Below are positions 1 through 5,664 of a DNA stretch of 6,477 nt, piece by piece. The DNA is from Kiritimatiellales bacterium (GTDB lineage Bacteria; Verrucomicrobiota; Kiritimatiellia; Kiritimatiellales; Pontiellaceae). The notes below the pieces were generated by a model that was not told the origin of the DNA, ran no database searches, and saw only the letters and a program-made list of their open reading frames with translations. The stretch covers positions 1-6,477 of the forward strand of contig WFRA01000002.1 of NCBI GenBank assembly GCA_015486775.1, written 5' to 3'. Made by a program: the position numbers and the translations under genes. How positions within the stretch are numbered: the first letter of the stretch is position 1; every line of letters starts with the position of its first letter.

Positions 1-1947
1 CCGAAAAACCGGGTGGTGGGGCATCGGGGCAGCGGGCTGGTGAATACCTATCTCAATGGGGATGGCTCCACCGGGAAGCTGACCTCTCCGCCGTTTGCCA
101 TCCAGCGGAAATACATCGTTTTTCTAATCGGCGGCGGTAACCACAAGGGCAAAACCTGCATGAACCTGCTGGTGGACGGCAAGGTGGTGCGCACGGCGGT
201 TGGCCCGGCCTACAAGGACCGGAAGGGGCGCGAAGTGCTCGACTGGAAATCGTGGGATGTCTCTGAGTTCATGGAAAAAAAAGCGGTGATCGAAATTGTC
301 GATGACTATACGGGGCGCTGGGGCCACATCAACGTCGACCAGATTGTGCAATCCGACACGCCGCAGAAGCCGACCTACAAGGAGGACTACTCCTCGCCGG
401 TTCCAAGGTTTACCTTTGCAGGCACCTTGGCCGAACAGGAAAAGCAGTTGGCGGGCAATCCCCTGCTGGCTCGGTTCAAGGTCTCGCGGGAAAAGATGAA
501 GGGCGATCCCCTTCTCCCGCTCTACCACTGGACCGCGCCCGAAAACCGGCTCAACGACCCGAATGGGCTGAGTTTCTGGAAAGGAAGGTGGCACCTGTTC
601 TACCAGGGATACCCGCCGGAATACCCGCGCCAGCACTGGGGGCATGTGGTCAGCGACGACCTAATCCACTGGCGGGATCTCCCCTACGCCATCTATCCCA
701 ATCCGGAGCAGGCCTGCTATTCCGGTGCCGCGTTCGTCGAGAAAAACCGTGTGATCGCCATGTACCACGGCACCAAGGTCGGGAGCATGGTCGCCGTCTC
801 GGACGACCCGCTACTGCTCAACTGGAAAAAAGTGTCCGGCAAGGCGGTCATCCCGTTTCCCAAGGATTGGAAAAGTATCGAATACGGTATTTTCGACCCC
901 TGCATCTGGAAGGAGGGCGACACCTACTACGCCCTGACGGCGGGTAGCCGCAACGAGGGGCCGGGCGGCAAGCGCGTGGAGCGGGAGTGGATTCACCGCT
1001 CGAAGGATCTGGCGCACTGGGAATACCTGCACCCGTTCCTTGAAGACGACTTCTACGGATTGGTTGGCGACGACGGTGCCTGCCCCTACTTCTGGCCGAT
1101 TGGGGAAAACGGAAAATATATCCTGCTTCACTTCAGCCACATGTCCGGCGGCAAATACCTGCTCGGCGACTACGACACGCAGCGGCAAAAATTCGTGGTG
1201 ACCGATGGGGGCGACTTTAACTTTGGCCCCTACGGGCCGTCCGGGCTGCACGCACCCTCGGCGACCCCCGACGGCAAGGGTGGCGTGGTTGCCATCTTCA
1301 ACATGAACGAGGGGCTGAAGCACAAGGGATGGAACGGCATCATGACCCTCCCCCGCCGCCTGACACTGGACGAGTCGGACGACATTGCCCCGCTCCGCCA
1401 GGAACCGGCAGGCGACTACGCCTCGCTGCGCTACGGCCTCCAATCATTGGAAAACCTTTCCCTTCCCGCGAACCAGGAAATCGTCCTGCCGAAAATCCAG
1501 GGCAACGCCATGGAGCTGGAGGCGGAGATCGACTGCGCAAATTCCCAGGCATTGGAACTTTCCGTCCTGCGCGCGCCCAACGCCGAAGAGGTCACCCGCA
1601 TCGTCTTCTATCCCCACCGCGGCTATCCCTGCCGGGAATATACCGACCAGCGTTCCAGAAAACGCTACAGCGTCGTTTCGATCGACACCTCCCGCTCCTC
1701 CATCCGCCCCGATGCCAAGTCGCGTCCACCGGAAAGTGCACCGGTCTATCTGGAAGATGGCGAAACGCTCAAGCTGCATGTCTTTATCGACAAAAGCGTG
1801 GTGGAGGTTTTTGTGAACGGCAGGCAGGCGCTGGCCGTGCGGGTCTATCCCGAGCGCAAGGACAGCCTCGGCGTTTCGCTGCGCTCGCAGGGAAAACCAG
1901 CCACGCTCAAGTCGCTCAAGGCCTGGCAGATGAAGGGGATCTATTAA
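1..1947 (+). CDS. GH32 glycoside hydrolase (fructan/sucrose hydrolase type) with N-terminal sandwich module, 5' truncated
   Basis: Hydrolyses beta-fructosidic bonds (levan, inulin or sucrose type) by family homology; exact substrate unknown. The frame is open to base 1, so the true start and any signal peptide lie outside; the first possible internal start is GTG at 13, used here as residue 1. Residues about 1-115 form a beta-sandwich-like module (LTSPPF, FLIGGG, GHINVDQI) resembling the domain of unknown function often fused ahead of GH32 in Bacteroidetes and PVC bacteria. The five-blade propeller follows at about 170-460: NDPNG with nucleophile Asp182, HWGH, and FDP with stabiliser Asp295. 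The C-terminal GH32 sandwich runs to the end (HVFIDKSVVEVFVNG at about 590-603). Oddities: the RDP arginine is Phe294 and the EC-motif acid/base glutamate is Ala356 (DDGACPYF). It is the first visible gene of a same-strand sugar cluster with a fructokinase and a sugar porter. GH32 membership is firm; specificity is not. Confidence 0.93.
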   Translation, partial: PKNRVVGHRGSGLVNTYLNGDGSTGKLTSPPFAIQRKYIVFLIGGGNHKGKTCMNLLVDGKVVRTAVGPAYKDRKGREVLDWKSWDVSEFMEKKAVIEIVDDYTGRWGHINVDQIVQSDTPQKPTYKEDYSSPVPRFTFAGTLAEQEKQLAGNPLLARFKVSREKMKGDPLLPLYHWTAPENRLNDPNGLSFWKGRWHLFYQGYPPEYPRQHWGHVVSDDLIHWRDLPYAIYPNPEQACYSGAAFVEKNRVIAMYHGTKVGSMVAVSDDPLLLNWKKVSGKAVIPFPKDWKSIEYGIFDPCIWKEGDTYYALTAGSRNEGPGGKRVEREWIHRSKDLAHWEYLHPFLEDDFYGLVGDDGACPYFWPIGENGKYILLHFSHMSGGKYLLGDYDTQRQKFVVTDGGDFNFGPYGPSGLHAPSATPDGKGGVVAIFNMNEGLKHKGWNGIMTLPRRLTLDESDDIAPLRQEPAGDYASLRYGLQSLENLSLPANQEIVLPKIQGNAMELEAEIDCANSQALELSVLRAPNAEEVTRIVFYPHRGYPCREYTDQRSRKRYSVVSIDTSRSSIRPDAKSRPPESAPVYLEDGETLKLHVFIDKSVVEVFVNGRQALAVRVYPERKDSLGVSLRSQGKPATLKSLKAWQMKGIY

Positions 1948-1962
1948 TACTATTTTATTGTG

Positions 1963-2049
1963 GATCACGAATCACGCGAATCGCACGAATGGGGAAGAGT
2001 GTTGGAAAGTAAGTTTTATAGATTCGTGCGATTCGCGTGATTCGTGATC
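1963..2049. repeat. Perfect 28-bp-arm inverted repeat (31-nt loop)
   Basis: Arms at 1963-1990 and 2022-2049 are exact reverse complements. Each arm is built from three diverged 9-mers ending in CGAAT: ATCACGAAT, CACGCGAAT and CGCACGAAT. It begins 15 bases after the GH32 stop codon. In RNA it would form a long stable hairpin; no T-run follows, so it does not look like an ordinary intrinsic terminator. It could stabilise the upstream mRNA 3' end or be a dispersed repeat. No clear target-site duplication flanks it and no coding potential is seen inside. Confidence 0.9.
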
Positions 2050-2136
2050 AGAAAAATACATGCTTCCGGCTCTGTTGGATTGGTCGTTGAACTCCTTTCC
2101 CAGAGTGTTTGGGGATGGTCCGCCAAGAAATAGAGG

Positions 2137-3087
2137 ATGATCGAGACGAAGATGGAAAAAACTAAAAAACCTGTTGTGGTCGGTATCGGTGAGTTGCTTT
2201 GGGATCTGTTTCCCGATGGAGACCGGCTTGGCGGTGCTCCGCTTAATTTTTGCTATCACGCGCAGCAGCTCGGCGCGAAAGGCATTCCGGTCAGCGCGGT
2301 GGGGCGCGATGAACTGGGACAGGATCTCCGCCAGGCCCTGTATGAAAAAGGCATTGCCGACCAGTTTGTGGAGACCGTGTCGCGCCACCCGACCGGAACG
2401 GTCTCCATTGCTTTGGATCCAGATGGGAAGCCCGCCTACACCATCCACGAACCGGTGGCCTGGGACGCGCTCTCGCATGCCGATTCACTCACCCGACTCG
2501 CACGGCGCACCGATGCCGTCTGCTTTGGTTCCCTCGCACAGCGGAGCGAGGCTTCGCGAAAAACCATCCATGCTTTTTTGCAGGCAACCTCCAATGCCGC
2601 CCTACGCATTTTCGATGTCAACCTCCGGCAGGATTTCTACTCGAAGGAAATCATCGACGAATCGCTCCGGCTCGCGAACATCTTGAAACTGAGTGACGAA
2701 GAACTCCCGGTGCTGGCAAAAATGTTCAGGCTCTCCGGATCGGTGGCGGAGCAGCTCGAAGTATTGCGGGAGCGGTTTGGATTGCGGCTCGTCGCCTACA
2801 CGCGCGGCGCGGCGGGCAGCTTGCTGCTTTCGCCGGACGAAGTTAGCGACCATCCCGGATGCCCGGGCGATGCGATCAATAGCGTCGGCGCGGGCGATGC
2901 GTTCACGGCAGCGCTCTGCATGGGGTTGCTGAATGGAGACAACCTGGACGAAACCAACGAACACGCCAACCGCGTGGCCACCTTTGTCTGCTCGCAGGAC
3001 GGGGCAACGCCGATTTTGCCGGAGTCTTTGATCTCTGGCCGCGAAGGAGCGCAGAAAACGCAAAAGCTGTGCGAGGTTGAAAAATGA
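2137..3087 (+). CDS. PfkB-family carbohydrate kinase, probable fructokinase
   Basis: Cytoplasmic ribokinase-fold kinase that most likely converts fructose to fructose 6-phosphate with ATP. Evidence visible in the 316-residue product: beta-strand start VVVGIGELLWDLFP, the sugar-binding GGAPLN segment at about residue 33, the DVNLRQ segment with Asp160, and the PfkB signature 2 around NSVGAGDAF, with the catalytic-base Asp254 and the anion-hole GAG just before it. The signature has Ser where Thr is common, a mild change. Length is normal for the family. Start choice is uncertain: ATG 2137 has GAGG directly against it with no spacing, whereas ATG 2152 (311 residues) follows a purine-rich GAGACGAAG and still leaves the whole first strand. 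It lies 189 bp after a GH32 gene and before a sugar porter, which favours fructose over ribose or other PfkB substrates; that is inference. Confidence 0.9.
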   Translation: MIETKMEKTKKPVVVGIGELLWDLFPDGDRLGGAPLNFCYHAQQLGAKGIPVSAVGRDELGQDLRQALYEKGIADQFVETVSRHPTGTVSIALDPDGKPAYTIHEPVAWDALSHADSLTRLARRTDAVCFGSLAQRSEASRKTIHAFLQATSNAALRIFDVNLRQDFYSKEIIDESLRLANILKLSDEELPVLAKMFRLSGSVAEQLEVLRERFGLRLVAYTRGAAGSLLLSPDEVSDHPGCPGDAINSVGAGDAFTAALCMGLLNGDNLDETNEHANRVATFVCSQDGATPILPESLISGREGAQKTQKLCEVEK

Positions 3088-3095
3088 TTTTTCAA
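3077..3095 (+). other. Short A/T hairpin centred on the fructokinase stop codon
   Basis: TTGAAAAA at 3077-3084 is the exact reverse complement of TTTTTCAA at 3088-3095, and the three loop bases are the TGA stop codon itself. The stem is AT-rich and weak. It could contribute to transcript ending or be chance in an A-rich gene tail. Confidence 0.4.
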
Positions 3096-3172
3096 TACAC
3101 AGGTTCATCGAATGTTTTTATGGCGAGGCTCCTGATTTCAAGATCCTTTGCCCCACGCATCTCAAATATATC

Positions 3173-3225
3173 AGCAACGAATGTAGGAAAAGCAACGAAT
3201 CCATTTGCCCGTAATATTCGTTGCT
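3173..3225. repeat. Three copies of AGCAACGAAT (two direct, one inverted)
   Basis: AGCAACGAAT occurs at 3173-3182 and 3191-3200, and its exact reverse complement ATTCGTTGCT at 3216-3225. The second and third copies can form a 10-bp hairpin with a 15-nt loop. The arrangement upstream of the sugar porter would suit an operator for a local regulator, but no regulator gene is in the window. A relic of a dispersed repeat is the alternative. Confidence 0.55.
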
Positions 3226-3334
3226 ACTTGCTCCTCCTGTGCTGAAGATTTTGTCACACCGGAATAGAGGAATTAATTCGTTTTCCGAAAAACAGTTACC
3301 CCGAGATTCACCACTAAATCCTACGAAGAACCAA

Positions 3335-3401
3335 TACGCATCACGAAATACGCAAATACGCAGTACGCAGTACGCAGTACGCAATACGAATTACGCATCA
3401 C
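3335..3401. repeat. Degenerate 7-bp tandem array, unit TACGCAR
   Basis: Units start at 3335, 3349, 3357, 3364, 3371, 3378, 3385 and 3392. The core from 3357 to 3377 is three exact TACGCAG copies; the outer units have diverged (TACGCAA, TACGAAT, 8-base TACGCAAA). The array ends immediately before the AGGAG ribosome binding site of the transporter, so it would lie in the 5' leader or promoter region. Copy-number change could alter spacing there. Confidence 0.85.
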
Positions 3402-3411
3402 AGGAGAAAAC

Positions 3412-4740
3412 ATGCATAACAAAAAACTGTTTTTCTGGGCATTGACCTCGGCCCTGGCCGGGTTCCTTTTTGGATTCGACACCGTGGTGATTTCCGGTGC
3501 CGAGCAAACCATCCAGACCCTGTGGGGTCTCGATAGCACGCTACACGGGCTGGCAATCAGCATGGCGCTGTGGGGTACGGTACTCGGTTCGCTGGTCGGT
3601 GGCTGGCCAACGGAAAAGCTGGGGCGCAAAAAAACCCTGCTCTCGATCGGCATCCTCTACTTTGTCTCCGCCGTCGGCTCGGCCTATGCGCCGGAGGTCT
3701 ACTCCTTCATGATCGCCCGCTTCATCGGCGGGCTGGGGGTCGGCATCTCCACCGTCGCCGCCCCGCTCTACATTTCCGAGATCGCTCCGCCGAAAGATCG
3801 CGGCAAGCTCGCCGGCATGTTCCAGTTCAACATTGTCTTCGGCATCCTGATCGCCTTCCTCTCCAACGCCCTGCTTGCCGGGATCGGTGAAAACGCCTGG
3901 CGCTGGATGCTCGGTGTCGAGGCCTTCCCCGCCCTCATTTACACCCTCCTCTGCTTCGGTCTTCCCGAAAGCCCGCGCTGGCTCATCACCCACGGCAATG
4001 ACCGCCGGGGCGGCATCGCCATCTTCCGCCGCATCAACCCGGATTCCACCGACGCGGAACTCAATGCGCTGGCCGACGAAGTCGCGGCATCGGTCAGCCA
4101 CACCGACCACGCCGAAAAATTCTTTACCCGCCGCCTGCTCAAGCCGATCTCGCTGGCCTTTTTCATCGCCTTCTTCAACCAGCTTTCCGGCATCAACGCC
4201 ATCCTCTATTTTGCGCCGCGCATCTTTGCAATGACCGGTCTGGAGGAATCCGCCGCGCTGCTGCAATCCGTCGGCATCGGCATCACCAACCTAATCTTCA
4301 CCTTTGTCGGCCTGTGGCTGATCGACCGGCTTGGCCGCCGCACGCTGCTCTTTATCGGCTCCTTCGGCTACATCGGCTCGCTGGGCCTCTGCGCCTGGGC
4401 GTTCTCTACCGAAAACTTTGCGATTGTCCCCGCCTGCATCTTTGCCTTCATCGCCGCGCACGCCATCGGACAGGGGGCGGTGATCTGGGTATTCATTAGC
4501 GAAATCTTCCCCAACCGCAACCGCGCCGCCGGCCAGTCGCTCGGCAGTTTTACCCACTGGACCTTCGCCGCCCTGCTCACCCTCTTCTTCCCGAAGATGG
4601 TCGAGGCCTTTCCCCCATCCGCCATTTTCGGCTTCTTCTGCTTCATGATGGTGCTGCAGCTTCTTTGGGTGAAGTTTTTCGTTCACGAGACCAAAGGCAT
4701 TCCCCTCGAAGAGATGCAAAAAAAGCTGGGAATCGAGTAG
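3412..4740 (+). CDS. MFS sugar porter family transporter (probable hexose/fructose:H+ symporter)
   Basis: Inner-membrane 12-helix carrier of 442 residues, the usual length for the sugar porter family. Hallmarks visible in order: loop 2-3 motif GGWPTEKLGRKK (residues 63-74), the GGLGVGISTVAAPLYISEIAP stretch of helices 4-5 with RGK after it, PESPR at 185-189 closing the first half, QLSGINAILYFAP beginning at Gln257 in helix 7, the second-half loop motif DRLGRR, EIFPNRNR at 364-371, and a C-terminal ETKGIPLEEM, where the usual preceding Pro is His. ATG 3412 has a clear AGGAG at 3402-3406, five bases away. Substrate is inferred from the fructokinase just upstream: fructose or another hexose released by the GH32 enzyme. 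Glucose or xylose porters share the same motifs and cannot be excluded. A 324-bp upstream gap with repeats suggests partly independent expression. Confidence 0.94.
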   Translation: MHNKKLFFWALTSALAGFLFGFDTVVISGAEQTIQTLWGLDSTLHGLAISMALWGTVLGSLVGGWPTEKLGRKKTLLSIGILYFVSAVGSAYAPEVYSFMIARFIGGLGVGISTVAAPLYISEIAPPKDRGKLAGMFQFNIVFGILIAFLSNALLAGIGENAWRWMLGVEAFPALIYTLLCFGLPESPRWLITHGNDRRGGIAIFRRINPDSTDAELNALADEVAASVSHTDHAEKFFTRRLLKPISLAFFIAFFNQLSGINAILYFAPRIFAMTGLEESAALLQSVGIGITNLIFTFVGLWLIDRLGRRTLLFIGSFGYIGSLGLCAWAFSTENFAIVPACIFAFIAAHAIGQGAVIWVFISEIFPNRNRAAGQSLGSFTHWTFAALLTLFFPKMVEAFPPSAIFGFFCFMMVLQLLWVKFFVHETKGIPLEEMQKKLGIE

Positions 4741-4747
4741 GTTACGT

Positions 4748-4804
4748 AGGTTGACGCGAAGCGAGCCGGTAGGCAACCTCCGCTTCGACTCTCCCGTGCG
4801 GCTC
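4748..4804. other. Interlaced inverted repeats after the transporter gene
   Basis: Three exact stems can form: AGGTTG 4748-4753 with CAACCT 4774-4779, CGAAGCG 4757-4763 with CGCTTCG 4781-4787, and GAGCCG 4763-4768 with CGGCTC 4799-4804. The first two are interlaced, so they are either alternatives or a pseudoknot. It begins just downstream of the transporter stop and may take part in transcript ending; no T-run follows. Confidence 0.4.
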
Positions 4805-4832
4805 AAGACGAGGCGGAGCCTCATCCTACTTC
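4793..4832 (-). repeat. REP-like element, copy 1 (GTAG plus imperfect palindrome)
   Basis: This 40-bp block is identical to 4845-4884 except at one base (C here, T there). Read on the minus strand it has GTAG (4826-4829) directly followed by GATGAGGC-TCC-GCCTCGTC (4807-4825), an 8-bp stem including one G-U wobble with a 3-nt loop. GTAG next to an imperfect palindrome is the layout of REP elements mobilised by RAYT (TnpA-REP) transposases. No such transposase gene is in the window. Confidence 0.7.
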
Positions 4833-4844
4833 TCGACTAACTTC

Positions 4845-4884
4845 CCCGTGCGGTTCAAGACGAGGCGGAGCCTCATCCTACTTC
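4845..4884 (-). repeat. REP-like element, copy 2 (GTAG plus imperfect palindrome)
   Basis: Direct repeat of 4793-4832, offset by 52 bases. GTAG is at 4878-4881 and the hairpin at 4859-4877 on the minus strand, about 20 bases past the stop of the antitoxin gene. Either copy could protect or end the toxin-antitoxin transcript. The direct orientation, rather than head-to-head, differs from classic paired BIME units. Confidence 0.7.
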
Positions 4885-4896
4885 CTCGCAGCGGCG

Positions 4897-5175
4897 CTAC
4901 GTGGCCTCCTTCAGGAAGCCGCTGGCAAATTTATGCAGAACGCTCCGGATCAGGGTCTGGTAGGGAATGCCATCCCGGGCCGCCCGCCGTTGCAGGGCGG
5001 ACAGGTCGTTTTCCGAAATCCGTATGTTGATCTTGCGGTTTTTCCGCATCGTGTGGCGGGCGACTTCCTGAAAATCGGTTTTTGATTCCGCGGCCACAAG
5101 CGATCCGCTCTCGAACGCATCCAATATTTCGCTCTCGTATTCATCCAGAACCACTGGTTTTTGTTTTTCAGCCAT
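4897..5175 (-). CDS. Ribbon-helix-helix (CopG/BrnA-like) antitoxin
   Basis: Predicted antitoxin of 92 residues that would bind the upstream toxin and repress their shared promoter. The C-terminal half carries a CopG-type ribbon-helix-helix: strand KINIRIS (residues 48-54), first helix from ENDLSALQRRAARDG, turn IPYQ, second helix TLIRSVLHKF. The acidic N-terminal half (LDEYESEILDAFESG) is the likely toxin-binding part. ATG 5175 is preferred because GGAGG lies five bases upstream; the longer frame from TTG 5187 would place that ribosome binding site inside the gene. The start overlaps the toxin stop by 8 bases (ATGGCTGA), so translation is probably coupled. The toxin-first order matches the BrnT-BrnA family. 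It has lower GC than the sugar genes around it, as expected of an acquired module. Confidence 0.85.
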   Translation of the reverse strand: MAEKQKPVVLDEYESEILDAFESGSLVAAESKTDFQEVARHTMRKNRKINIRISENDLSALQRRAARDGIPYQTLIRSVLHKFASGFLKEAT

Positions 5176-5449
5176 TTTTTCCTCCAAGATATTTCCGGGT
5201 TGCCTTCCTGCTCGGAATGATTGTTTTTAGAAAATATTCCTGTTCATTTTCGACATATGGAACCATGTGCGCATATCCATCCAAATCGACAATGAGTGTT
5301 CGCTGGTTTGGATATTTCTCCTTGTTTGGGTGCTCGACATCGATAACCCGGCACCCCGACTCTATTCTCTCCACGATTTCTTCGAATGTAACTCCTCGCT
5401 CCCGCGCGAGAATCCCATTCTTTTCCACATTCCACCGAAAAACTTTCAT
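5168..5449 (-). CDS. BrnT-like type II toxin
   Basis: Predicted toxin of 93 residues, the size of BrnT ribonuclease toxins (RelE-like fold). Matching features are an N-terminal FRWNVEKNGILARERGVTFEEIV, akin to the WDxxKNxxNxxKHGVxFEEA opening of BrnT, a central acidic segment with EKYPNQRTLIVDLDG, and a closing LKTIIPSRKATRKYLGG akin to the basic IISARKATRxE tail. BrnT proteins are known to cleave RNA; activity here is inferred. ATG 5449 is chosen because homology begins there and a promoter places transcription start on it; the frame continues to 5548 without a ribosome binding site or family resemblance, and an in-frame ATG at 5467 is an alternative. It overlaps the antitoxin by 8 bases. 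It could instead be a relative currently filed as an uncharacterised RelE/ParE-superfamily toxin. Confidence 0.75.
   Translation of the reverse strand: MKVFRWNVEKNGILARERGVTFEEIVERIESGCRVIDVEHPNKEKYPNQRTLIVDLDGYAHMVPYVENEQEYFLKTIIPSRKATRKYLGGKNG
5181..5185 (-). promoter_or_regulatory. Ribosome binding site of the antitoxin gene
   Basis: GGAGG on the minus strand, five A residues before ATG 5175. It lies within the last codons region just upstream of the toxin stop and decides the antitoxin start. The toxin gene has no comparable site, which would favour antitoxin over toxin translation. Confidence 0.8.
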
Positions 5450-5480
5450 TGGCGAAAAGTATGGCATTGGAGAGACAATG
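5447..5480. promoter_or_regulatory. Candidate autoregulatory operator (CATTGG repeats)
   Basis: CATTGG occurs at 5447-5452 and 5465-5470, 18 bases apart, and an inverted CAATG at 5476-5480 forms a CATTG-N6-CAATG dyad lying between the -35 and -10 boxes. Ribbon-helix-helix antitoxins typically bind short repeated half-sites overlapping their own promoter, so this is a plausible binding array. The first copy includes the toxin start codon, so coincidence is possible. Confidence 0.45.
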
Positions 5481-5484
5481 TCAA
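5456..5484 (-). promoter_or_regulatory. Sigma-70-type promoter of the toxin-antitoxin operon
   Basis: On the minus strand: TTGACA (5479-5484), a 17-base spacer, and TACTTT (5456-5461). The -35 box is a full consensus match and the -10 box is partial. Standard spacing puts +1 at 5449, which is the A of the toxin ATG. Confidence 0.65.
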
Positions 5485-5664
5485 CCCCCGCCCGGAACCG
5501 GAAACAACTGGAGACGTGGACTAGGAATCGCCCGATCAGCATCGGCATTCCATCTGAAATATTATTCGAGAGTTTCTTTGGTGGATTGGCGGCGCGGCTT
5601 TGCTAGTGTGCCGCTGGAAATTAAACAACTTGCCGCGGTAGGTTTAAACAGAGGGGAAGAGGGG

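Larger units (their letters stand above)
3088..3411. other. 324-bp gene-free spacer, AT-richer than its neighbours
   Basis: No convincing reading frame: open frames here lack ribosome binding sites and family resemblance, and the longest cross the tandem array. Visible content is the 10-mer repeat set (3173-3225), a possible weak promoter (TTGTCA, 17-base gap, TAATTC just after 3250) and the 7-bp array (3335-3401) ending at the ribosome binding site of the transporter. The size of the gap suggests that the transporter may have its own promoter. Confidence 0.55.

Noticed and set aside
124..1968. Long open frames antisense to, or out of frame with, the GH32 gene.
   Set aside because: They are shadows of a GC-rich gene with strong family motifs; none has recognisable domains or ribosome binding sites.
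2076..2110. TGGATTGG shared before fructokinase (2076-2083) and GH36 (5582-5589), each followed by AGTGT, as a common promoter motif.
   Set aside because: The gap to AGTGT differs (about 20 versus 15 bases), no standard -35/-10 pair fits, and the 8-mer alone is too weak; it is left as an unproven coincidence.
3118..3653. Minus-strand frames and a 74-codon plus frame crossing the spacer and the 7-bp array.
   Set aside because: They contain repeated RTAYCVL- or NTQIRSTQYA-like peptides that only translate the tandem repeat, and they lack ribosome binding sites.
3541..4266. A 241-codon minus-strand frame inside the transporter gene.
   Set aside because: It mirrors the plus-strand codons of a clear 12-helix transporter, is rich in D, G, E and R from reverse reading, and has no family resemblance.
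4763..4830. Resemblance to the 3' end of a group II intron (GAGCCG...CGGCTC followed by a hairpin and CCTACTTCTCGAC).
   Set aside because: The GAGCCG element spans 42 rather than about 34 bases, lacks the GNRA loop and the continued stem of domain V, the second copy has no GAGCCG arm, and no reverse transcriptase frame is nearby.
5642..5649. GTTTAAAC palindrome before the GH36 ribosome binding site as an operator.
   Set aside because: It is a single 8-base palindrome without a second copy in the window.
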